64,000 nucleotides of DNA. Source: Phallus indusiatus. Taxonomy: Eukaryota; Basidiomycota; Agaricomycetes; Phallales; Phallaceae. The position numbers were made by a program, and so were the translations under genes. The stretch is taken from positions 359,898-423,897 of the forward strand of contig JAQFWX010000048.1 of NCBI GenBank assembly GCA_027605045.1, given 5' to 3'. Every line of letters starts with the position of its first letter. Position 1 is the stretch's first letter. The notes beneath the pieces are model-generated. The model was not told the origin of the DNA, made no database searches, and worked only from the letters and a program-made list of their open reading frames with translations. Of the stretch, positions 33,026 through 44,310 are shown one piece after another.

Positions 33026-34123
33026 ACGTCTTCACCAGCAAGAAGTGCGTTATGTAAATATACATGAATAGGGTCCAAGTCTCAATTTATAATCAGAAGA
33101 TCATTCATATCGTCCCATTGTCTGATTTCATTCCAGAAATCCCTTCATTACAAACATAATATGACATCTTCCCGCGATAACGGATATCCGTTACATTTCA
33201 CAATCAGGTGCCGCCAATTGCCAAACATTTGAGCTCAGTTCCGGTCATCAATTTGAAACATTCAGCTTATGCATCATACATCATGTGAGATTGATCACCT
33301 GTTAGAATAGTGGGAACATTGACGGTTTATAAGAAAACCAAAAGCGCAAGCACGTAAAGTAGTTACAATGGGCATTAAGAGGGATCTGTACTAACACAAA
33401 TCCACGCAAGGGACAGACAAACGCTACAGTAGGCGGACTTGAGCTCACATTCACCATTAGCCTCTGAAATGTTGGCGGCTAAACAATCACTAATTAAAAG
33501 CAATTATTATATATTAACAGGCACTCCTTTTTATTCACACCGAACTTCGCTTGATCTTCCATTTGTCTGCATATATGCATCTCATCTCAATCGAGCACCC
33601 ATTGGCTGAGGTGAGTGAAGCGCGCCGCAGCGATGCTGATGTGAGTAAGAACGTTGTACCTGATTTGAAAGTTCACTGTTGTATAAAATAGCTGGCGCGA
33701 TCGTTATCAGACAGTAACGTGGCAACCGTCGCTGCCGCAAGCAACTGAGCTAGGCGGGTAGATGGTATAAGTTGCTTCTCCTGTTAACGATTGATAATAT
33801 CAAAGGCCATTGCTCCAGTGCAAGTAACTCAGAATTTTTCCCAAGAAATGACCAGTGGAGTTACAATATGGAATAGCGGCATAAGAGAAGCGCAATTGGC
33901 GGTTGATCAAAACTGGCATCTCATCGCTGCAGGAATAATACGGAATTCCACAAGCGGCCGAATGGTATTGATGTTTCATAGTACATAAATACACAGCCGT
34001 CGTGAATCAGGACCGAATATTTCAATTGACCTCGCACATTAATACCTTCCAAGTTTCTTTCACCCCCTCCTACCAATTCAGACACACACTTCGCATATTC
34101 TTCCGCCTCCGAAATTTATATGA
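33026..34123. other. 1.1 kb intergenic region before the third cassette
   Basis: No gene was recognised. From about 33963 the sequence (ATTGATGTTTCATAGTACATAAATA) is repeated near 37390, which marks the left border of a 2.3 kb duplicated unit that includes the next gene. Confidence 0.45.
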
Positions 34124-35604
34124 ATGTCTCAAGATTTAGTTCGTGTCAGAAACGATAATAACAGTATAACATACGTCGGCGATTGGTCCATCGTCCAGGC
34201 ATCCACCGTTAATAATCTTGTAAACTTAATTAATGGTCCACCGTTTTCCCCAACACTACACAGGACTACCACAACAAGCAGTTTTATATTTCCATTTCAT
34301 GGTCAGCATCGTGAGCTGGGTTTAATACATGAGAGATATCACTAAGGTTTTTTGAAAATAGGTTCGTCGATAAATGTGATCGGCACAAAGAATCTCGTAA
34401 ATATCTCCGACAGTGTCGAGGATCCTTCTTGGAAATGCGTTGTTGATGGAACTATCCTACCTAATTCATTATCAGGCAATCAACAAAACATTCAGTCCAT
34501 GTGCAGCCAAGCAGGTCTTACAGATGGCGTCCATGAACTCGTCGTAAACGTAACCTCACAAGGAACGCCATTCTATCTGGACTTCTTTGAATACACGCCT
34601 TCTCCAGATATATCACTGGAGAATTCATTCTTACTTATCGCCAACACCGACCCGAGGGTAGATTTTATTTCAGGATGGGAAAATGGCATAGGTCTCCGAC
34701 AAGGAACGACTAATACCGACAGCCTTGTCAATGTGACGTTTATTGGTATGGGAGTTTTCAATTCCTTTTGGATTTTTCAGTTTTAAGTGACGGTTCAGGG
34801 ACTCAACTTGTTTGGTATGGGGATATTCCTTTTTCGGAGCCGCAGACTAATGCTTCTTCGGGGAAATTCTCGGTTGATGGACAATCTTTCACATCTTTCC
34901 AAATACCACAATCATCCTCGATTTTATCACACAATCAACTTATCTTTACAACGCCAATGCTCGAGATGGGAAGTCATGTCCTTTCTGCCAAATATACTGG
35001 AAGCCCAGGACAGAGTCCGTTCACTTTCGAGTACCTTGTCGTCACAAACGGTTCTTTTTCTTCCACAGCCTCCACTCCTACAAGTTCCATTTCTACAAGT
35101 TCCATTCCTACAGGTCTAAACTCAACATCACCTCCGAGCCCTTTGAATCATGACGCTACAAGTTCATCGCATATAGGAAGCATCGTTGGGGGCGTTGTGG
35201 GAGGCGTTGTGGGTATAGTAACGTTCATAATCATTTTGCTCTTCTGGCTTAGATCTCGCCGGAGAAATAGTGTACTTAGCATCATAGAACCCTATTCCCC
35301 ACTATCGAATCAGGCTACTAGAAGTCAAGGAACTCCATCTGCTCATCAACCGATCATGAATTTATTCTCTAATTCGGCCCCCTTGCCAAGCAATACAGTC
35401 CCATCTTATACGACCAATTTTGAAACATTTCCTCCCCACAATACTCAATTTATTGCTTCGCGTCCACGAAAAGGTGCTGTGCTGAATGGTGCAACGGCGA
35501 ATACCACAACTTCTGTTCAACATGAAGATAGTGGAATTCGTTTATCATTCCCCATTTCTGCGGGATCTCCCAGCGGGATACCTCCAATATATTCACCGTC
35601 GTAG
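34124..35604 (+). CDS. Single-pass cell-surface glycoprotein, cassette copy 3
   Basis: Three exons, 34124-34301, 34362-34745 and 34781-35604, give 461 aa in one frame, with introns of 60 and 35 nt. Start MSQDLVRVRNDNNSITYVGDW. Two extracellular beta-rich blocks (YVGDWSIV...FHG and SSINVIGTKNLVNISDS) are followed by CVVDGTILPNS, HELVVNVTSQGTPFYLDFFEYTP, ANTDPRVDFISGW and WYGDIPFSEPQ. A Ser/Thr-rich stalk precedes a membrane helix (GSIVGGVVGGVVGIVTFIIIL) and a basic RSRRR stop-transfer, then about 115 residues of Ser/Pro-rich cytoplasmic tail. There are many N-x-T sites. No signal peptide is clear, so export would depend on the membrane helix or a missed upstream exon. It is closest to 37522-38901. 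Confidence 0.78.
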
Positions 35605-35899
35605 CTGCTTCTCGGTTCATGGATTATAATTTTTTTCTATCCTCTTCTCTGGATGTACTAATCTGATATTTGACAATTAAGCTACGTTTTATGAGATAAA
35701 ATTTCGATTATGAAGCGTTTGTACTATCATTATTGTCAGAAAAATCCCAATCGCCGCTACACGCGAGAAAAATTTTAGCTTTCACTGTCAGTTCGGATAT
35801 GATTTGTGGAAATATTACAGATAATTGGGTAATATTCCGAGTCTGCCGCTCCCTCCTCCCTGTCCCTTTCTTCAGGTGCGGCTATTTCTGCAAGGAAGG

Positions 35900-36290
35900 A
35901 CTGGTGTACGTGTTGTAATTAACATTCGAAAATCGAAGCGTTGGTAATTTACAGACGTATGGCAATTATGGCTGAATTGAGGTGACGAAGATCAACAGTC
36001 AAATCAGCCACTCTGGTGATAGACTTGAAATGAATTAGTAAATTTAGTGGAGAGTGAGACATAATAAATCTTACGCGTAAACTGCCAGGCAACGTTGTCC
36101 GACCTTTTCCAACCATTCCCAGGGTTCTCCCGGCTCCGGGGCTCAGTTTACTTCGGATAAGCTTTTATGGATAAGATTGAAACCAAGTGCGGAGAGCTCG
36201 TTGATGGGCTAATCGAGTTTAGCTAGTTAACATGATACGCGGGACAGGGTAAAGTATTTACCTTTGTAAACTACGAGAAATGATAGTCTA
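35900..36290 (-). pseudogene. 3' remnant of a DUF6533 gene, cassette copy 3
   Basis: This minus-strand sequence matches the C-terminal part of the gene at 39263-40937: ADLTVDLRHLNSAIIAIRL (about 35950-36005) against ADFTLDLRHLNSAKIEAS. It then hits a stop, and the adjacent block (GGGCTAATCGAGTTTA near 36208) is also shared with 39558. Upstream exons are missing, so only the tail of the partner gene survives beside glycoprotein copy 3. Confidence 0.6.
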
Positions 36291-37521
36291 AGGTAAACGA
36301 ATCCGTCCCCCACTATTTTTAAAACTTCCAGACGTCACTGATTAATTGCAGACGTTAGGGTTCACATTTTCACAGTCCAAAGCATTCCTGATTATTTCCC
36401 CCAAATGAGAATTAAAAGAGCAACAATCCTACACGCTAAACAATTTATCATCAGCTTTGCCAGCTCAGTAGAAGATCTATAGCCAATATCGGTCACATCA
36501 TTGAGATGCACCCGGATCTCCATTGCGGCAGTTATTACGTCTACTAGAGGCAAACTTGATGTATAAACACACAAAGATACGATACACGAAGAATCTGCAA
36601 CTTGGCAAACAATTTTGCTGGTAAAGCGATACCCGGTGAAGGTTCAAGCTTAGGTCTGAAGGAATACGCGACCCAGAGCCTGTTAGCTCCTACCCCGTTT
36701 ACAGGGCTCCTGTGCAGCGCAGCGACAGAGCAGCTGGTAAAGTTATATCGGTTACAGAAGCAATACGCGACCCAACAAGCGGCTGGTAACGTAATGATAG
36801 GCACAGTTCGGTTCAAAACCGCGGAAACGAGTTCAGTCTGGGTTTGGTCCGTCGGAGCTCGGACTGCGGTCCTCCAAAACAGTGAACCAGTTTGATTAGA
36901 GCCAATGGTTCCCTTGTTCCCTTGCTGGATGGGGCTTTCCCGGCCCGTCCCGTTTAATTTGCATCCATCTGCACGTTGTTTGTGCGTATTTGTAAGTGCT
37001 GGTGATCGTTATAGTTGACCAACTCACTCTATTTAAGTACAGAGCTGATGCAAGGGAATCTGCGTCCCCAGGCGCTTCTAGTTATTCAGTGTTTTTGAGA
37101 TGAAAATCAGTCTCAGAGGTTATACATAATACCTTGAGAATTTTTGTGCTTACGATTCCTTTTATTACCATATCTAGGCTTTTCAGTCTGGACTACCCAA
37201 TCTTACTCCATAACTATTTCTTACGTCTTTCTAAACTTAAACAACGGTCAAACTGGTTCCAAATCAGTTTGAAACTGATTTCAGACTGAGTTGGGCTCAC
37301 CCGAACCCAAACCGCGATGGGCCCGAAAGTACCAACCGGTTTCGAACCGAACCGAACTCAACCCATCGCTGCCCGGCGGGCTCTCGGTTGATATGGATGT
37401 TTCATAGCACATAAATATTTACATAGTCGTCCAGAGTCAACACCATCCAAAATCCTTTCACTTCCTCCTACCAATTCAGACACACACTTCGCATATTCCT
37501 CTGTCTCCCAGATTTATATGA
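36291..37521. other. 1.2 kb intergenic stretch between the tandem units
   Basis: No gene was recognised. Runs of GGTTC/GAACC-type words are frequent at 36820-36900 and 37240-37375, and AACCAGTTTG near 36888 has its inverse near 37250. They may be traces of an old repeat. The stretch is absent from the otherwise similar unit at 37390-39630. Confidence 0.4.
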
Positions 37522-38901
37522 ATGTCTCACGATTTTGTTTGTGTCAGAAACGATAATAACAGTATAACATATGTCGGCGATTGGTCCATCGTCCATGCAT
37601 CCACCGTCAATAGTCTTGTACACTTAATTAATGGTCCACCGTTTTCCCCGACATTACACGAGACTACCACAACAGGCAGTTTTATATTTTTATTTCATGG
37701 TCAGCATCGTGAGCTGGGTCTAATTGCATGAGAGTTTTTCCTCAAGGTTTTTGAAACTAGGTTCGTCGATAAATGTGGTCGGCACAAAGAATCTCGTAAA
37801 TATCTCCGACAGTGTCGAGGATCCTTCTTGGACATGTGTTGTTGATGGAACTGTCATACCGAATTCATTATCAGGCAATCAACAAAACATTCAACCAATG
37901 TGCAGCCAAACAGGTCTTACAGATGGCGCGCATGAACTCGTCGTAAACGTAACCTCACAAGGAACGCCATTCTATCTGGACTTCTTTGAATACACACCTA
38001 CTCCAGATATATCATTGGAGAATTCATTCTTACTTATCGCCAACACCGATCCAAGGGTAGATTTTATTTCGGGATGGAAAAGTGTAGGTATCCGACAAGG
38101 AACGACTAATACCGACAGTCTTGTTAATGTGACGTTTATTGGTATGGGAGTTTTCAATTCCTTTTGGATTTTTCAGTTTTAAACGACGGTTCAGGGACTC
38201 AACTGGCTTGGTATGGGGATATTCCTTTTTCGGAGCCGCAGACTAATGCTTCTTCGGGGAAATTCTCGGTTGATGGACAATCTTTCACACCTTTCAAAAT
38301 ACCTCAATCATTTTCGACTGCATCACACAACCAACTTATCTTTACAACGCCAATGCTCGAGATGGGAAGTCATGTCCTTTCTGCCAAATATACTGGAAGC
38401 CCAGGACAAAGTCCGTTCACGTTCGAATATCTTATCGTCACAAATGGTTCTTTTTCTTCCACAGGCTTGACTCCTATAAGCTCCACTCCTACAAACCCTC
38501 CTCCTACAAACTTCACTCCTACAAATTCCTCGCCTACAAACGTTATTGGAGGAACAGGTCGAACTCCAACATCACCTCCGAGCCCTTTGAATCATGACGC
38601 TAAAAGTTCATCGCATATAGGAAGCATCGTTGGGGGCGTTGTGGGAGGCGTTGTGGGTATAGTAGCGTCCATAGTCGTTTTGCTCTTCTGGCTTAGATCT
38701 CGCCGGAGAAACGGTATAAATAGTGGTAGTGTGCTGAGTACCACAGAACCCTATTCCCCACTATCGAATCAGGCTACTGGAAGTCAAGGAACGTCCTCTG
38801 CCAATCAGTCACGCATGAGTTCACTCTCCAATTCGACCTCCTCTTTGTCAAGCAATCCAGTCTCGTTTCACACAACCAGTTTTGAAACATCCAGCGAATA
38901 A
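37522..38901 (+). CDS. Single-pass cell-surface glycoprotein, cassette copy 4
   Basis: Exons 37522-37699, 37761-38141 and 38177-38901 give 427 aa, with the same intron positions and the same 35-nt second intron as copy 3. The extracellular part is nearly the same as copy 3. The stalk differs by extra Thr/Pro/Asn repeats (PTNPPPTNFTPTNSS, about 38488-38535). The membrane helix is GSIVGGVVGGVVGIVASIVVLL. The tail is shorter and ends at TAA 38899-38901; the sequence beyond still resembles the copy 3 tail, so a stop has shortened it. Convergent with the DUF6533 gene at 39263-40937. Confidence 0.78.
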
Positions 38902-39262
38902 TCGCTGCCCCGCCCCAACTCCTCCCCATATTCACCCAATCTATTGCACTGCGTCCACGAAAAAGTGCTGTGCCAATTGGTGCAACAGAATTTATCCGAA
39001 CTGCCCATTCCTGCGACACCTCTCGTTGAAATACCTCCAATATATGTATGTATTCACCGCGGGCCCGTAGCTGCTCCTCAGTGCATAAATTATATTTCGA
39101 TATTTACGTATTCAATATCTGATGATTAAACTACGCTTTACACCATTCTCTGAGCTATTATCAATGATTGCAATATTGTAGAATATAATATGGATGATAA
39201 AGCGGTTGTATGTCAGAAAACTCCAAACCGCCACGGGCGAAAAAGATTTTAGCTTTCACTGC

Positions 39263-40937
39263 CTAGCAAGTATAATCTGACTCTGTCGCTACCTCCCTAT
39301 TTCTTCCCTCAGGAGTTGCCATTTCAACCAGAAAGGACTGATGTACGTGTTGAAGCATGTTCGAGAATCGGAGCGATGGTAAAGACATTTGGCTGGCTTC
39401 AATTTTGGCCGAATTGAGGTGACGAAGATCAAGAGTAAAATCAGCCACCAGAGTTGCTGATAGACTTGAAATGGGTTAGTAAACTTAATGAAGGGTAGGA
39501 TATAAGTCTCACATATTTTGGATAAGATTGAAGCCAGATGCGAAAAAACTGTTGGCGGGCTAATCGAGTTTAATGAACATGGTATGTGCGATCATAGCAG
39601 AGGAAAGCACTTACGTTTGTAAACTACATCAAAGATGGATAAAAAAAGCGTTTTTCATCATTGCCAACGTTGAAAAACGATCAAAAAAGCTCACCCATGT
39701 AATGAGCCCATCAGCAAAAGTAATAGCAACAACAAAGCTGGCGAATCCATGCCAATGAATGTGAGGTGATTACGATAAATCAAGTGCCTACCAGCATCTT
39801 AATTTACCTGTGAATATCTCAGTAGCGTTTATCGGCATAAGTCGCTCAGGCTTACTTTGTGCAAGAAGCACGGAAATGAGACTACAACCGGTACTTTGAA
39901 CTCTACGTTTAAGTCTCCATGTGCCCCAGACATTCCACATGCAAATGCCAAATATAAGCATATCCGTTGAAATGGCCATAATATCAATGGTAAAATTGAT
40001 TGTAACTAGTTTACCTATCATTACGTGCAAATCTAGAAGAGTATGAAACATTGACATACCAACAATTTCGGGAACATTTAGCCTTAACAGTTCAGGTAAG
40101 TTGTCTAACCGAATTGAGTTTTTACAAGAACCACATACCCTGTATTACATCCAGGGAATGCTATTACATCTACCAAATGAGAAATGAGACGTGTCTTTTA
40201 AGCTCTATGATTGACAGGTTCTTACCATACAAACTCAAACTGCAATAAGAAAAATAGATAAAACCTAAAGCTGAAACGAGAATTTTATTTCCTTGGCATA
40301 TCGAATATGCTCGAATGACCAATAAGCCTAGTGCAAACACTATGTAAATGCTCTCCCCCGATATCGATGGAACGCAGACCTTGAACGCATACATATGTCA
40401 AAAAGGCGACAGTGTCTTCTATATCAGTGAGTATATTGCAAGTCCTCAGAATTATATTTCAGTCAAGATTACTGCAAGTATGTATCAGGATATCTCACCT
40501 TCCTGGACCCGACTTCAGTAAAATCAGGTTTAACGACAATGAGGGCTTGCAAGTAATGGTATCATTACACGCTCACCGGAATAGAATTCAGGGCAACAGT
40601 GACTCCCTGACTAATTATGGTTCCATATCGTGTGATAATGTACATCAGTGAGGGCAAGCTGAATGGCTTAGACCATATATACTCTATTTCTTGGGAGTAT
40701 TTTATCAAAGTAGCATAAAGACAAAGTACTGCCGGCCCTGTGAGACTCTTTTATTTGAGGTGTATGATCGCTTACCTGTTGTGCTGAGGACAAGCGAGGT
40801 ATAAACATAGCTGTTTCCATAATTATGAACTACGGTAAGTTGTAATGTCGACATAAAATCAGAACATACTGCTGATAGACCTCAAAATCGATAAGGATGT
40901 TCCCAGCTACAGCTACAGTATTATTTGTGCTGTTCAT
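39263..40937 (-). CDS. DUF6533-type membrane protein, cassette copy 4
   Basis: ATG 40937 (MNSTNNTVAVAGNILIDFE). Later exons encode YVYTSLVLSTTE joined over an intron to IEYIWSKPFSLPSLMYIITRYGTI (about 40800-40620), the DUF6533 signature. They are followed by IEDTVAFLTYVCVQ (about 40420-40380), GLLVIRAYSICQGNKILVSALGF (about 40340-40275), STDMLIFGICMWNVWGTW (about 39990-39930) and a C-terminal tail with ADFTLDLRHLNS (about 39445). Stop at 39263. Splice sites look normal at the junctions I checked, so this seems the best-preserved copy. Its last exons lie close to the 3' end of glycoprotein copy 4 (gap about 360 bp). Function unknown; multi-pass, probably plasma membrane. Confidence 0.68.
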
Positions 40938-42450
40938 TTTTTGAACCGAAATACTAGTATATGTTGAAAGTTTGTGGGATTGACTATAGTCTACATGCAA
41001 ATCTTTGACCCATCCTTTAATATGACTTGGGGGCACGATCGATTGATCGCTGACGAGCTGAAATATGAAGCGTGATTAGAAAATAGAAGCCTTCGATCGC
41101 AGAGTCGTGATGTGACTATTGAGATCTTCCAGTGAAAATGTATTTCGCTATCAACATGAGCCAAAAAATTGATAAATGACCGATGAGACGCACGATCAAT
41201 TTGAAATGTCACATTTGGTGCACATGTTTTCAAGCTTTATCTTCCTTATTTTGGTATCGGTACAATACCGCCTGAGCCTCTCTTCCGAACGATAATTAAA
41301 TGACCGATTGATTGACAGGCACATAAGTATAGTGTGTACAGCCCTTCAAATGATGCGACTCACCATGCCTTAAAGTTGATCAACGCCGCCAGCGCTCAGC
41401 TTCGGTATTATTGATGGGCTTTTGGGACTGGCCTTCTGCGCGCGTTCACCTCAGTGGGCCGGTAAGATAAGGGTCGACAGAGATGAGGGGTATTATCGAA
41501 AAATTAGTGATATCTGTTACAGTAGCATACTAGACAGATGTTGGTGTCGCTGGGTTCTCCATCGACTAATAGTAGTTGTCTGAAGGTGAGAGTGGTGATT
41601 GTGACCTTGGAAAGACTGGCGGTCCGGAGTCGATCGGCCTCGTTCTTTGTTCGTTCGCGTTGACCTTGTATAGATTTTGCATTATTCAATCAATATCTTC
41701 AAAGCGTAGCCCGCACGTGCGAAGTTTATCCGAGAGAAGGCCGGCATCCATAAACATAGGTTTGATGATGAGGATAGTCAACAAATGCGGCTGGGGCTAT
41801 ATAAAAGTTGAATCCAACGTTTCGAGAACTTCTAATAAAGTTAATACAACGTTATTGGGCCCTTTTTTAGCACTTACCGACACATATTGTGACAGAGCAG
41901 TAGACCGAACAGTCATTGTGTCAACACCTGAGTCATCAAGAGCAAGGGAGAATATTGTGTTATTCTGTTATGTCAAGAATAACTATAAGCTTCGGAAACG
42001 AAGGGAAGGAGAAGAAATACCTTCAAAGAGATATGGTCATTTTGTCTTTGCAACTCTGTCAACTCGATGTCCTGGTTGCCCTTGGTCGGTGGTGGAATGC
42101 ATGGTGTATTGATTAAGACGTGAAGTATTTCGTTGAAGGAGGGCATTCGAATTATACAGTGTAGTTTTTCGATAGAGAAGTTCTGAGAACGACATAGAAA
42201 GAGTAGCGGGGTGAGTGGACAGCATCTTATGTGTCGCTTTGTGGCGTTACGTCATAGCCTTCCTTGTCATCCGAGACGCTGGCGCTTTCCGACGCCATGA
42301 CTCATTACCAGCCCTCGTCGTTGCTTCAAGTTCACACAGCGAGTTTCGTTGAAGATTAGCTGCATCTGCAACGTTTCGCAATGCGTAAGGATCTATCAAA
42401 TTTGTCTGTATATCATTGTAACGTTGTATTCAGATATCTTGACGGAATCA
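40938..42450. other. 1.5 kb region without a firmly supported gene
   Basis: A 178-codon plus-strand ORF (41576-42112) has no recognisable motif. On the minus strand several short open blocks are flanked by possible splice sites (about 42225-42037, 41945-41890, 41690-41504), which could be a small intron-rich gene. I cannot choose between them. TTATGTGTCGCTTTGTGGCGTTACGTCA near 42230 contains a TTACGTCA, a CRE/bZIP-like site upstream of HIS1. Confidence 0.35.
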
Positions 42451-43731
42451 ATGGAGGGTCGCCTTCTGTTCGCTATCCCTAAGAAAGGTCTATTGAACAG
42501 CCTGTTTAACCAAATGAATTCCTGAAGACCTTTTCAGGCCGATTACACGAGAAAACACTGGAGCTACTTGCAGGCTTGTCGCTTTCATATCTTCTCTCCG
42601 TTATCATATCTAATTGGATCACCTTGAAGGCGCTGATATTCAGTTCAGAAAGACCAACCGATTGGACCTGTCACTAGTGTTAAACCATCGTATCGCGTTG
42701 TATGTCGTTTATTTTCTATTATTTTGGAGTTATGTTAATATCGTTTGCTTGTAGAGTTTTTCTTCCTGCCTCCGATATCCCATCATACGTAGGGAAAGGA
42801 GATGTAGATCTTGGTATTACTGGGCACGATGTCATTCTCGAGGCAGAAATGTCTGAGCATGTCACGGAAGTCTTGCGGCTTGGCTTCGGAAAGTGTTCAT
42901 TACAAGTATGCTCATAACGGTTCAACGCGAAAAAAAAAGTGTACTGACTCGATTAAAAGGTTCAGGTGCCAGAGCATTCATCGATCAAGACTGTAGAAGA
43001 CCTGGCTGGGAAACGCGTCGTCACGTCTTTCGAAACCGTGGCAAAAAGGTTCTTTTCGGAGTTAGATGATAGATTGCAATTAGGCGAAGAGCAATGTACA
43101 CAAATACAATATGTCGGTGGGAGCGTCGAAGCGGCTTGTGCTCTTGGTCTGGCTGACGGTATTGGTATGTCCGATCGGTCGCTGCATTCAAGTTTCACGA
43201 ACTGACCACATTGATTCTTAGTTGATCTTGTTGGTACGCTTAATAAAGCTTAAAAATAGAGGTTCATGATATTAATTATCGTGCCAGAGTCTGGCGATAC
43301 AATGCGTGCAGCTGGCTTGCATGCAATCGGGACGCTCTTGGAAACTGAAGCTGTGCTAATTAAGTCTACGAAACGGAAGCATTCGGACTTGGAACCACTG
43401 ATTGAACGTATTACAAGTCGTATAGCCGGCGTCGTCGCTAGCACCAAGTAGGCCCCCTTTCTATCTTTACTCTTCTGACACTTGTGCTAATACGTATTTG
43501 CTATGTAGATATGTGCTATGTCAATACAACATTACTAGGGAACTCCTGCACCAAGCCACGGCTATTACACCGGGTCGTAGAGCACCAACAATTTCACCTT
43601 TAGATAACAACGGATGGGTAGCTGTCAGTAGTATGGTTGAAAAGAAAAAAGCAGCCGATATCATGGATCAGCTAGTGGAAATAGGAGCTAAAGACGTTCT
43701 GATTATTCGCCTAGACAATTGTAGAGTCTAG
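42451..43731 (+). CDS. HIS1: ATP phosphoribosyltransferase
   Basis: First enzyme of histidine synthesis: joins ATP and PRPP to give phosphoribosyl-ATP, in the cytosol. Start ATG 42451, MEGRLLFAIPKKGRLHEK across the first intron (from about 42487). Then GADIQFRKTNRLDLSLV, FLPASDIPSYVGKGDVDLGITGHDVI (about 42763-42830) and GGSVEAACALGLADGI (about 43118-43165) follow. ESGDTMRAAGLHAIGTL (about 43290) contains the PRPP-binding motif. The long-form C-terminal regulatory domain ends GWVAVSSMVEKKKAADIM...LDNCRV (stop 43731). Six or so GT-AG introns, all plausible, keep one frame. The C-terminal domain is the one through which histidine inhibits the enzyme in fungi. Length about 300 aa, normal for fungal HIS1. 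Confidence 0.93.
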
Positions 43732-44310
43732 AACGCAGATTCAAAAGAAAATTGCAGTTTATTATACGTCACCATAAGCTGGGTTTATTGCACCCAGTCC
43801 TCCGCCGGCTGTGCACTCGCAACCTACGACTGTTCACATTACCACCAGCGTTTGAACTTTGAGGCCCTCGCCGTGTTGTAACACCATTTTTGTGATCACA
43901 CGCTCAAAATGCTTTTTTTTCAATGACATGTTTTGGGCTAAATTGATTATATCAAGTAGAGAACTTTTTTGGAAGATAGGTATGACCGAAGGATCGCAAA
44001 AGGTCATCTGACAAAACCTTGCCACCGAAGAGTATTAACCGAATAAACCGAATAGTGACTATTGTGAAAATTACGTCAAGATTATTTCCTCAAGTAATAA
44101 AAGTTGGCTGAACGAAGTTTGTAGACATGAAAAGCTGACAATAATGGCTTAGGTGCCAGGAGACAACACTCTTCCTTCGAGCTCGAAGCAGGCAAGCGAA
44201 GGGTCTAGTGACTCTATATGATAAAGAACGCGATAAATTCCAATATGAAAATTCCGTAGAAGTATACAAAAGTTAGGGATATATAGATATATGTATGATA
44301 AATAACGAAG
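43732..44310. other. Intergenic region between convergent HIS1 and AN1 genes
   Basis: About 580 bp holding both 3' ends. No gene or repeat was seen. Confidence 0.5.

Noticed and set aside
36820..37380. A TIR transposon suggested by inverted GGTTC/GAACC-rich blocks
   Set aside because: Similarity is patchy, no target duplication was found, and most of the match comes from simple repeated words.
41576..42112. 178-codon ORF as a gene
   Set aside because: No motif, and the opposite strand has competing open blocks with splice-like borders; evidence is too weak to call either.
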